Of a DNA stretch of 49,877 bases, positions 7,012-12,977 are shown in pieces. Position numbers and translations under genes: made by a program. Each line of letters starts with the position of its first letter. Within the stretch, counting starts at the first letter, position 1. Below the pieces are notes generated by a model. The model saw only the letters and a list, made by a program, of their open reading frames with translations. It was not told the DNA's origin and did no database searches. The DNA comes from a virus, in the IMG/VR virus record IMGVR_UViG_3300027963_000104, positions 1 to 49,877 of that record. One strand, given 5' to 3'.

Positions 7012-7323
7012 ATGAAAACATTACCAATTAACAAACCACCATATAACGAATGGTGCAAAGAATTCAGAGTAAGTAGTCGAGTACAAAATCGTGAGGGAAT
7101 TGACAGAGCCAATTCTATAATGTCAGAATGGAATCACAAACAATTTAAAAACAATTTAAAACAATCTACTATGAACGAGAAAATTAATCACAACATCTCA
7201 TTACTTCTTATTGGATTATTTGCAATAATCATTGCAATGTCTACATCATGTAAAACAGGGTATGGATGTCATGGGAATCAGTCATGGGAAAAAATGGTAA
7301 GACGAAACAATAAATTTAACTAA
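7012..7323 (+). CDS. Membrane protein or lipoprotein with two possible starts
   Basis: The full frame gives 103 aa: a soluble head of about 53 residues and then a hydrophobic span. The leader ACCATTAAACTAAACTAAA supports the start at 7012. An internal in-frame ATG at 7171, preceded by A-rich sequence, would give a 50-residue lipoprotein with lipobox AMSTSC and the mature part KTGYGCHGNQSWEKM. Both products may be made, or two genes may have fused. The tail GYGCHGNQSW resembles tiny Bacteroidota lipoproteins, but I know of no function. Confidence 0.6.
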   Translation: MKTLPINKPPYNEWCKEFRVSSRVQNREGIDRANSIMSEWNHKQFKNNLKQSTMNEKINHNISLLLIGLFAIIIAMSTSCKTGYGCHGNQSWEKMVRRNNKFN

Positions 7324-7354
7324 TTGCGTAATTGCGATTTAAATACTATATTTG
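7324..7354 (+). promoter_or_regulatory. Bacteroidota-type promoter
   Basis: TTG (7324-7326), 20 nt, TATATTTG (7347-7354): a full TAnnTTTG box. Transcription would start near 7360, at or beside the ATG at 7359, so the downstream ATG at 7383 is the more likely translation start. It sits in a gap between genes and gives the next gene its own transcription start. Confidence 0.55.
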
Positions 7355-7382
7355 CATTATGGAAAATACATTAACAACAATT

Positions 7383-7556
7383 ATGACAACCGAGCAGTAT
7401 GCCAAAGAAGTTTATTGCAAATATTCTAAAACAAACACTGCATCTCAGCAACGAATACGTAAGATGATAAAGGATGGTAAGCCATTGCCCCAAGTAATTA
7501 AAATTGAAAAAGTAGGGGGTAATAGTTACTATAATTTACTGCACGTACAAATTTAA
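7383..7556 (+). CDS. Possible helix-turn-helix DNA-binding protein, 57 aa
   Basis: The sequence TTEQYAKEVYCKY...QQRIRKMIKDGKPLPQVIKIEKVG has the layout of small excisionase-like or winged helix-turn-helix proteins: a helix, a basic recognition helix, then a short strand with IEKVG. Upstream ATGs at 7332 and 7359 overlap the promoter, so 7383 is preferred (leader ACATTAACAACAATT). Its own promoter and small size suggest a regulator. It could also be an unrelated basic protein. Confidence 0.5.
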   Translation: MTTEQYAKEVYCKYSKTNTASQQRIRKMIKDGKPLPQVIKIEKVGGNSYYNLLHVQI

Positions 7557-7580
7557 CTTTAAACAACTAAACTAAGCACA

Positions 7581-7826
7581 ATGAAACAAAAATTCACCGA
7601 GTTAATTGTGGACGAATCGTCCATAGAATTATCAGTCACGTATTACTATGAAAAGCTATCACCTCAAATAGAAGAGGGACATGGGTTTCATGATGTTGGG
7701 GGAGGTCACCACATAGAAATAAGTCACGTAGAACTTATTATTGATAACCAAGCAATACAAATACTTCCCTTACTAAGTCAAAGACAACTCCATTCTATAA
7801 TCGACCAACTAAGTATTTATGAATAA
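7581..7826 (+). CDS. Hypothetical protein, 81 aa
   Basis: Leader CAACTAAACTAAGCACA. Acidic soluble protein with a His/Gly-rich centre (GHGFHDVGGGHHIE, residues 34-47) that could bind a metal, although no known site is formed. Overlaps the next gene by 8 bp at its stop. Confidence 0.6.
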   Translation: MKQKFTELIVDESSIELSVTYYYEKLSPQIEEGHGFHDVGGGHHIEISHVELIIDNQAIQILPLLSQRQLHSIIDQLSIYE

Positions 7827-8001
7827 ACCATTCAAAAAAAGAATCCCTTTGTTTAGATGCAACCCCGATGGAGAAATGTACACAAACAAGGATGGAATTT
7901 TAGTAAAAAAAATAATCATAAACCATAAAACAAATCAACATGAAACTAAAGCAAATTTACAAGGTAACGAGATTCCCAAAGTCATCTCAATTAGCAGATG
8001 A
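7819..8001 (+). CDS. Small protein with possible frame extension, 60 aa
   Basis: Starts inside the previous stop region (ATGAATAA) and overlaps the next gene by 62 bp, which is unusual here. The last part of the frame (about residues 33-45) translates what looks like an ordinary intergenic leader. A run of eight A (7905-7912) precedes TAATC; with seven A the frame would stop at once as VKK-stop. So the true product may be about 31 aa, and the extension may come from an indel or from slippage. Family unrecognised. Confidence 0.4.
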   Translation: MNKPFKKRIPLFRCNPDGEMYTNKDGILVKKIIINHKTNQHETKANLQGNEIPKVISISR

Positions 8002-8245
8002 AGTAGCACTACTATGTGTCAAAAGTAATGGATATGAAGGGGAAGCGATTCCATTGGATTCTATAGAAGGATACGTCTATTGCAATAGCCTTATTTACCC
8101 TTCAATAAATAGGGGGATAGTAATGTCTAGAATAGATAAGTACCACCTTATTATAGACCAAGAGGGAGAATGCTTACTTGAGATAGAAGCAATAGAAGAA
8201 ATAAAGTACCCTACACTAGAAGTATATGAACAATCAGCTAATTAA
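7940..8245 (+). CDS. Hypothetical protein, 101 aa
   Basis: Leader CCATAAAACAAATCAAC supports the ATG at 7940. Soluble alpha/beta protein with an SH3- or Tudor-like feel (LCVKSNGYEGEAIPLDSIEGYVY), but no family can be named. Ends overlapping an upstream ATG of the next gene. Confidence 0.65.
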   Translation: MKLKQIYKVTRFPKSSQLADEVALLCVKSNGYEGEAIPLDSIEGYVYCNSLIYPSINRGIVMSRIDKYHLIIDQEGECLLEIEAIEEIKYPTLEVYEQSAN

Positions 8246-8255
8246 AAACCATATT

Positions 8256-8570
8256 ATGATAGTAGAAAAAATGAAGTCAATCAAAAATGATGTTCGGGAA
8301 CTGCTAATAAAATATCCCCACTACAAAGACAATGATTCTAAACTAATATCAGCATTTTACTACTTTAAGTATGGGGGCAAAAATGTTTTTGAAAATAAAA
8401 CTGCTATGGAATTTCTTACTGATTTCGCTAATGGGAAGTTCCCGTTCCCCGACACAATAACAAGAGTAAGAAGAAAGCTACAAGAGTCAGAGCCAGAATT
8501 AAGAGGCGAGAACTATAAAAAAAGACATCAAAACGATGATGATGTAAAAAAAACTATTCACAAACTATAA
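8256..8570 (+). CDS. Conserved phage protein of unknown function, 104 aa
   Basis: The frame is open from 8226, but ATG 8256 follows ATTAAAAACCATATT and avoids overlap with the previous stop. The pattern NDVRELLIKYPHYKDNDSKL, then FANGKFPFPDTITRVRRKLQ and ESEPELRG, is one I recognise as recurring in small proteins of many unrelated phages, with no established role. The arginine-rich helix ITRVRRKLQE suggests nucleic acid binding. Confidence 0.6.
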   Translation: MIVEKMKSIKNDVRELLIKYPHYKDNDSKLISAFYYFKYGGKNVFENKTAMEFLTDFANGKFPFPDTITRVRRKLQESEPELRGENYKKRHQNDDDVKKTIHKL

Positions 8571-8580
8571 AACTAAAAAC

Positions 8581-9132
8581 ATGAAAAAAATAACATTATC
8601 ATTATTATTAATTGTTTGTACGTTTATTACGTATAGCCAAGAATTTATAGGTATTAAAGTAGAGGGAACTAGAGAATCAGTAATTGCTAAGTACAAAGCA
8701 AAAGGGTTTAAAGTATCAATACCTCCTAGCAATACTGCTACAACAATGAGTGGTGTTGTAGACAATAACAAAGTAGAGGTTTTAATAGTATCAACTCCCG
8801 TAACACACAAAGTATGGCAGATACAAGTTTACTTAGAAAAAGATGTGTCGTGGGAAGATATAAAAAATAGATACGAATCATATTTAAATCTGCTTACCGA
8901 AAAATATGGTGCACCTTCGTCTTCATTCAACTTCTTTAAAGACCCATACTACGAAGGTGATGGCTATGAGATGTCTGCAATTACACTTAGCAAAGTGGTA
9001 TACGCTGCTTTTTGGAAAAATGTGGCAATAAACATATCCGAATGGAAACAAGTATGCATTAAGTACGAAAATACAGAGAACTCGATATTGGATGGAGAAG
9101 AAAGAAAAACAATAAACAAAGCAATATACTAA
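8581..9132 (+). CDS. Secreted protein resembling Bacteroidota exported proteins, 183 aa
   Basis: Signal peptide MKKITLSLLLIVCTFITYS with Gln20 at the predicted mature end (Q-rule). The mature protein starts EFIGIKVEGTRESVIAKYK and continues with beta-rich segments (VEVLIVSTPVTHKVWQIQVYL). Proteins of this form are frequent in Bacteroidota genomes, so it may be a gene taken from a host. Its place among early genes suggests envelope modification, for instance against superinfection; this is inference. Confidence 0.65.
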   Translation: MKKITLSLLLIVCTFITYSQEFIGIKVEGTRESVIAKYKAKGFKVSIPPSNTATTMSGVVDNNKVEVLIVSTPVTHKVWQIQVYLEKDVSWEDIKNRYESYLNLLTEKYGAPSSSFNFFKDPYYEGDGYEMSAITLSKVVYAAFWKNVAINISEWKQVCIKYENTENSILDGEERKTINKAIY

Positions 9133-9151
9133 ACCATAAACTCCCAAACAT

Positions 9152-9391
9152 ATGCAAACGACAACACAAGTAATATTCGAAAACTGGAAGAACTTATCAA
9201 AATTAGAGTTTGATGAGTATATGCTAAACCAAGAGAAAACACTATTGCGAGAAGAAAAAGAAATGATTAAGGATGCGTGGATAGATGGCTGGGAATCATA
9301 TGACCTTGATGAAAGGCTAGAAATAAAAATGTCAATGTTTTCTGCTGAAAGATATTATTTACTCACATTCGAAAGTAATGATTTGCAATAG
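9152..9391 (+). CDS. Acidic helical protein, 79 aa
   Basis: Starts 19 bp after the secreted-protein gene. Highly charged and helical (EKTLLREEKEMIKDAW, DLDERLEIKMSM), with no membrane span. Unrecognised. It is followed by an imperfect TATCTTT/AAAGATA inverted repeat (9392-9427) and then a strong double hairpin, so it ends a transcript. Confidence 0.6.
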   Translation: MQTTTQVIFENWKNLSKLEFDEYMLNQEKTLLREEKEMIKDAWIDGWESYDLDERLEIKMSMFSAERYYLLTFESNDLQ

Positions 9392-9428
9392 GTATCTTTA
9401 TTCAGTACTTTATGCAAAAGATATCTTT

Positions 9429-9476
9429 ACGTCAGGGAAGTTACACATCTTCCCTGACGTTTACGAAAACGTAAAC
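9429..9476. terminator. Double-hairpin terminator
   Basis: ACGTCAGGGAAG (9429-9440) and CTTCCCTGACGT (9449-9460) form a perfect 12-bp stem with an 8-nt loop. A second hairpin, GTTTACG-AAAA-CGTAAAC (9459-9476), overlaps its end and is followed by AGTTTAAAA. The first stem again uses the GGGAAG/CTTCCC core. It probably terminates or strongly attenuates the upstream transcript. Confidence 0.65.
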
Positions 9477-9493
9477 AGTTTAAAAAAGTAAAA

Positions 9494-9583
9494 ATGACAC
9501 ACACACTACTGATAATTGCTGGTTACGAGTTAATAAAATGGGCAATGAGAAAGCTATGGGACAACTTTATTAATAACGATTAA
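9494..9583 (+). CDS. Possible tiny protein, 29 aa
   Basis: Reads MTHTLLIIAGYELIKWAMRK and nine further residues behind the A-rich leader AAAAAAGTAAAA. Amphipathic rather than a clear membrane span. Called on leader and operon position only; no family known. Confidence 0.4.
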   Translation: MTHTLLIIAGYELIKWAMRKLWDNFINND

Positions 9584-9595
9584 AAAAGATTAATT

Positions 9596-9889
9596 ATGAC
9601 ATTACAAGAAGCATTAACAATTTTAATCACATTTCAACTATGGCGCATTAGTGATGACGAAGTTCATATACAGAAGCCATCTGAAGTAACAAACGCACTT
9701 GATGTATTATTAAATCACTGTGTTGGAACATTAGAACTTCCCCAACAAGAAATATCAGATAAAGAAATAAAAGAAGCAACAAAGGAATATTTAAATCATT
9801 TAAATGTAGAATTTAAGAATTTAGCTCTTATTTCTAATTCATTTATATCTGGTTGTGTTTGGTATAGAGAACAATTAAAAACAAAATAA
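9596..9889 (+). CDS. Hypothetical protein, 97 aa
   Basis: Starts 12 bp after the tiny frame behind AAAAGATTAATT. Soluble helical protein with a C-terminal hydrophobic patch ALISNSFISGCVWY (about 77-90). No recognised domain. Confidence 0.6.
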   Translation: MTLQEALTILITFQLWRISDDEVHIQKPSEVTNALDVLLNHCVGTLELPQQEISDKEIKEATKEYLNHLNVEFKNLALISNSFISGCVWYREQLKTK

Positions 9890-9894
9890 ATATT

Positions 9895-10095
9895 ATGGCA
9901 ATATACATAGACCCCCCATCAGGATGGATGTTTGGATTTCCCAAACCTATACCAAAAGACACTAAGGATGTAAGGGAATGGCTGGTACAAAATGGCTACC
10001 CTGAAAAATTAATAGATGAGTTAGGTGACAATTTCTATTGCAGGCACTGGGAACGACCTGATGATGAAGAAACTAAAACCGAAGACAATGAGTAA
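9895..10095 (+). CDS. Conserved small protein IYIDPPSGW family, 66 aa
   Basis: Starts 5 bp after the previous stop. The N-terminal pattern IYIDPPSGWMFGFPKPIP followed by WLVQNGYP and FYCRHWE looks like a conserved small phage protein, aromatic- and proline-rich, with an acidic tail. Function unknown. Its stop overlaps the start of the truncated zinc-finger gene fragment. Confidence 0.6.
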   Translation: MAIYIDPPSGWMFGFPKPIPKDTKDVREWLVQNGYPEKLIDELGDNFYCRHWERPDDEETKTEDNE

Positions 10096-10168
10096 TGATA
10101 AGGCTATTATAAAATTTAATGGTGGTAATTTTGCGAAAAGAAATATTTATTATAACTTCATATTATGA
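10088..10168 (+). pseudogene. Truncated first part of the zinc-finger gene
   Basis: The frame MSNDKAIIKFNGGNFA followed by unrelated residues ends at the start of the GIY-YIG gene (shared ATGA). Its first 16 residues match the beginning of the intact gene at 10931 (MNNGYKAIVKFNNSNLA), and the two DNA stretches also align. It looks like the 5' remnant left when the endonuclease entered this gene, with the full gene restored downstream. An alternative is an ancestral gene duplication flanking the endonuclease. Confidence 0.6.
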
Positions 10169-10938
10169 AAGATATAATAATATACACATTAATTGACCCA
10201 AAAGATAACCAAGTTAGATATATTGGCAAAACTAATAATTTGAAACAAAGATTATATAGTCATATAAATAAATCAAAATCTGGATTCAATTCTCCAATTC
10301 ATTGTTGGATAAGAAAACTATTAGATTTAAATTTAAAACCTAGTATATCTATTCAAGAAATTTGTAATCAAGATAATTGGGAAGAAAGAGAAAAATATTG
10401 GATACAATATTATAGAGAAAAGTATGAAAATATTACCAATGTTTCAGATGGTGGAATAACTCCCTTAAAAAATCCTGATTATCAAAAAATAGTGTATTCT
10501 AAAAAAACATTTAAAGAAGTATATCAATATAATTTAAATGGGGAATACATTAAATCCCATAAAAATGCAATGCAGGCTTCTAAAAATTTAAATATAAAAA
10601 GACATGGTATAGAAAGCTGTTTAAAAGAAAAAGGTTATAGCTCTGGAGGTTTCTTTTGGAGTTATATAAAAAAAGATGTTATTGAAATACCTCAAAAAAA
10701 AGTAAATTTAGGAAGATTTGAAAAAGGATTAATCCCAAAAAATAAAGGCAAAAAAGCATCCAAAGAGCATAGAAATAAACTTTCATTAAAGAAACAAAAA
10801 AAAGTTATTCATATAGAAACTGGTGAAATTTACAATTCTTTGATGGAGGTTTCTAAAAAAAACAATATACCTTATGGAACATTAACTAATCAATTTTTCC
10901 GTAAATTAAAAACTCTTAAATTTAAATATTATGAATAA
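10165..10938 (+). CDS. GIY-YIG homing endonuclease, NUMOD type
   Basis: 257-residue endonuclease. GIY-YIG domain at 1-90: IYTLIDP, RYIGKTNNLKQRLYSH (GxT and the conserved Arg present) and a later EREKYWIQYY with the catalytic-type Glu. A NUMOD1-like repeat follows (VYQYNLNGEYIKSHKNAMQA), then a NUMOD3-like stretch (NKGKKASKEHRNKLS) and a second NUMOD1-like repeat near the end (VIHIETGEIYNSLMEVSKK). Such enzymes cut DNA at homing sites and spread their own gene. The gene is more A-rich than its neighbours, overlaps both flanking frames (4 bp and 8 bp), and lies between two copies of a gene start, all signs of recent insertion. Confidence 0.85.
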   Translation: MKDIIIYTLIDPKDNQVRYIGKTNNLKQRLYSHINKSKSGFNSPIHCWIRKLLDLNLKPSISIQEICNQDNWEEREKYWIQYYREKYENITNVSDGGITPLKNPDYQKIVYSKKTFKEVYQYNLNGEYIKSHKNAMQASKNLNIKRHGIESCLKEKGYSSGGFFWSYIKKDVIEIPQKKVNLGRFEKGLIPKNKGKKASKEHRNKLSLKKQKKVIHIETGEIYNSLMEVSKKNNIPYGTLTNQFFRKLKTLKFKYYE

Positions 10939-11104
10939 CGGATATAAAGCTATAGTTAAATTCAATAATTCTAATTTAGCGTTGTTATGTAGCAAATGTA
11001 GAACTATTATAAAAACTGGCAAGGATTTTACAACAGAAGAACTTAATTTTGTATTTGAGAAAGGTAAACTATCTCCTCAATATTGCAAAAAATGTAAACC
11101 ATGA
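10931..11104 (+). CDS. Small zinc-ribbon protein, 57 aa
   Basis: The frame starts inside the end of the endonuclease gene. It encodes KAIVKFNNSNLALLCSKC, then a helix, then YCKKC: two CxxC pairs (Cys20/Cys23 and Cys52/Cys55) that should hold one zinc ion. This fold often binds nucleic acid or a protein partner. It overlaps the next gene by ATGA. Its N-terminus is duplicated as a fragment before the endonuclease. No known family can be named. Confidence 0.65.
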   Translation: MNNGYKAIVKFNNSNLALLCSKCRTIIKTGKDFTTEELNFVFEKGKLSPQYCKKCKP

Positions 11105-11595
11105 ATAAAATAATCATTGCGACCATTTTGTTGATGTCAACGAAATGCTATTCTCAAGAGTTCGAAGGTAATTTTATAAAAGCAATTGGAAGTGGGGGAA
11201 CTGCTCCTTATACTTATTCCATAGATGGCAACCCATACCAAATAAAAGATACGTTTTTTAACGTAATTACAGGTCAGCATACAATCTATGCAAAGGACTC
11301 AAGAAACTGCATCAAAACGTCTGTATGCACGTTGTACGACAATGTTACCATGAAGCTATTTGTTTGGAATGGAACAAGATATGTACCTATTGAACAATAC
11401 GTCCCAGCACCTAATTTATTCTTATCTATAAAACTAGAAGCAAGTGGGGGAAAACCTCCTTATAAATTCAGCAGAAATTCCACTACTAATTATACATCCA
11501 AAGTTTTTTATAATGGTTTGGGAAGAAATACTCAATATACATTTAGAGTTAAAGATGCCTTGGGATATGTTTATTCTGTAAATGTAATTTTATAA
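11101..11595 (+). CDS. Secreted protein with SprB-like repeats, 164 aa
   Basis: Signal peptide MNKIIIATILLMSTKCYS with Gln19 next (Q-rule). The mature part holds two SprB-type repeats: GSGGTAPYTYSIDG with FFNVITGQHTIYAKD (about 29-75), and SGGKPPYKFS with a later TFRVKDALG (about 115-160). SprB repeats (PF13573) make up the large mobile adhesins that drive gliding in Flavobacterium. A phage-made miniature with two repeats could interfere with gliding adhesins or act on receptors; this is inference. It is the last + strand gene and abuts the lysozyme gene. Confidence 0.75.
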   Translation: MNKIIIATILLMSTKCYSQEFEGNFIKAIGSGGTAPYTYSIDGNPYQIKDTFFNVITGQHTIYAKDSRNCIKTSVCTLYDNVTMKLFVWNGTRYVPIEQYVPAPNLFLSIKLEASGGKPPYKFSRNSTTNYTSKVFYNGLGRNTQYTFRVKDALGYVYSVNVIL

Positions 11596-12060
11596 TTATA
11601 CAGGAGTGCAATACAATTGATATTCTCTTTTCCTTCTATTAGTTAATCCCTTGCTGGGAACTTTTACTCCATTTTTTGTTTCTTTGTTCCAAGCTAACCA
11701 AGCCCCTTCTATTAATGGGTCTTTAGGATTTTTTTTCATTAATCTTAATACTGTGGAATCGGTAAACCCTGTCGTTCCTATATTGTATGTCAGGGAACAA
11801 ATAGCATCGAATTGATTTTGGTTTATATCTATACCTTTTATTAATTTATTTATAGCAATAACCATTTTTTTTACATAATCATTCAAATAAAAATAAGCCT
11901 GTTCCTCAGTACATTTATCACCCATCTTAACTTTTACCCCATCAGGGTATTTAATTGTTCCAATACCAATTGTAGGAATCCCCTTAGAATCTCTATACGC
12001 ATCTAATTCTAAACCTTCTGAAGCTATTATTGATTTAACGAAATTATCACTTGTTTGCAT
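11596..12060 (-). CDS. Endolysin, T4-type lysozyme (GH24)
   Basis: 154-residue muramidase. It has the classical E-x8-D-x5-T active site: Glu15, Asp24 and Thr30 in SEGLELDAYRDSKGIPTIGIG, then the lysozyme-fold segments FDAICSLTYNIG and GLTNRRKREYQLY. Length is typical of the family. It hydrolyses peptidoglycan in the periplasm. It has no signal peptide, so it needs the holin encoded at 13759-13986 to reach the wall. Last gene of the lysis cassette; starts 2 bp from the spanin stop. Confidence 0.9.
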   Translation of the reverse strand: MQTSDNFVKSIIASEGLELDAYRDSKGIPTIGIGTIKYPDGVKVKMGDKCTEEQAYFYLNDYVKKMVIAINKLIKGIDINQNQFDAICSLTYNIGTTGFTDSTVLRLMKKNPKDPLIEGAWLAWNKETKNGVKVPSKGLTNRRKREYQLYCTPV

Positions 12061-12062
12061 GG

Positions 12063-12560
12063 CTATTTTTTTATTTGAATTACGTTAAGTAATAAGCTAC
12101 AAGATAATGCAATAACTAACCAAAGTACCCAATTAGATTTCTTTTCTTTTTGCTCTGAGCATTTTTTTAATTCTTCTTGTGTTTGGGAATTGGCTAAATA
12201 CAATGATTTCATTTTAGCTGAATCCTGCACGTACTTAGTAATGGTAATAGTTTTAGACGGAATGGATATATATTTTTTTATTGGTCTTGTTATTATCTTG
12301 GTTGCGACTTGATTAATAGTATCGTATAACGTATCACTAGGAGGACATATAACCTCTATGTCTTGGTATATAGTGTCTATTTTTATTAAGCTATCTGTTT
12401 TTGGATTGCATGGGAAGTGTTCCCCCACATAGTCAGAAACAACTTTAGGATAACGCATTTCTGCTTTATTTATATCTCTTAATGCATCCATAGGCTTATA
12501 GCATCCTGTGAGCAGTAATGCTAATAAACTATATATCTTCAGTATTTTCTTCAATTCCAT
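12063..12560 (-). CDS. Probable unimolecular spanin (u-spanin)
   Basis: 165 residues with a lipobox LLLTGC (Cys20) at the N-terminus and a hydrophobic span WVLWLVIALSCSLLLNVI near residues 143-160 at the C-terminus. An outer-membrane lipid anchor at one end and an inner-membrane anchor at the other define u-spanins such as T1 gp11, which fuse the two membranes at the end of lysis. The middle is beta/helical with an acidic-basic coiled stretch before the span. The place directly before the lysozyme supports this. An Rz-like lipoprotein with another role is the main alternative. Confidence 0.7.
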   Translation of the reverse strand: MELKKILKIYSLLALLLTGCYKPMDALRDINKAEMRYPKVVSDYVGEHFPCNPKTDSLIKIDTIYQDIEVICPPSDTLYDTINQVATKIITRPIKKYISIPSKTITITKYVQDSAKMKSLYLANSQTQEELKKCSEQKEKKSNWVLWLVIALSCSLLLNVIQIKK

Positions 12561-12810
12561 ATTCTTCTATTTTATCTTGATAAATTTCACTTATCCCCAT
12601 ATCCAATAAAATCAATCCTTTTCTCCGTATTCTTTTTATTCTTATCCTGTCTTGATTTGATGACATTGCCATGTCTATATCTTCAATAGCAGAAAACGCT
12701 GCAAAAACTGAATGTATTACTTCACTCCATGGGGTTGATTCTTCATAGACATACTCTTCTATTTCTTCCTGTTCGGGAACGGATGATTCTTTAAGGTCTT
12801 TTTCATTCAT
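12529..12810 (-). CDS. Acidic hypothetical protein, 93 aa
   Basis: Overlaps the spanin start by 32 bp and shares ATGA with the 56-residue gene before it. Very acidic N-terminus (EQEEIEEYVYEE), then a helix and a basic patch RIRIKRIRRKG (about 56-66), then an acidic tail. No membrane span. Unrecognised; its place in the lysis cassette suggests a lysis or virion accessory role, but nothing more. Confidence 0.6.
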   Translation of the reverse strand: MNEKDLKESSVPEQEEIEEYVYEESTPWSEVIHSVFAAFSAIEDIDMAMSSNQDRIRIKRIRRKGLILLDMGISEIYQDKIEEYGIEENTEDI

Positions 12811-12977
12811 TTTTTTGGTTTTATAGTCCTACTCAAATTTAATGATTCTTGCCCAACTTTATTATTAATTCTAATTGAATTTTTTCTTCTTAATTCTTTG
12901 CCTATCGACTCTATAATTGCAATAGCTTCGTGTACTTGCACATCCCCTAATATTGCTAATATTCTATCTTTATGCAT
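12807..12977 (-). CDS. Small hypothetical protein, 56 aa
   Basis: Short frame starting MHKDRILAILGDVQVHEAIA and ending LSRTIKPKK. The start overlaps the exonuclease stop (TAATG) and the stop overlaps the next gene (ATGA), the standard mark of translational coupling. Helical, with a basic second half. No family recognised. Confidence 0.6.
   Translation of the reverse strand: MHKDRILAILGDVQVHEAIAIIESIGKELRRKNSIRINNKVGQESLNLSRTIKPKK

Noticed and set aside
7332-7382. Start of the helix-turn-helix gene at 7332
   Set aside because: This ATG lies between the two boxes of the promoter and would not be transcribed from it; 7383 has a proper leader.
9392-9427. A promoter at the repeated TATCTTTA boxes
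   Set aside because: The boxes resemble TAnnTTTA, but no TTG lies at the right distance, and the repeats form an inverted pair next to a terminator.
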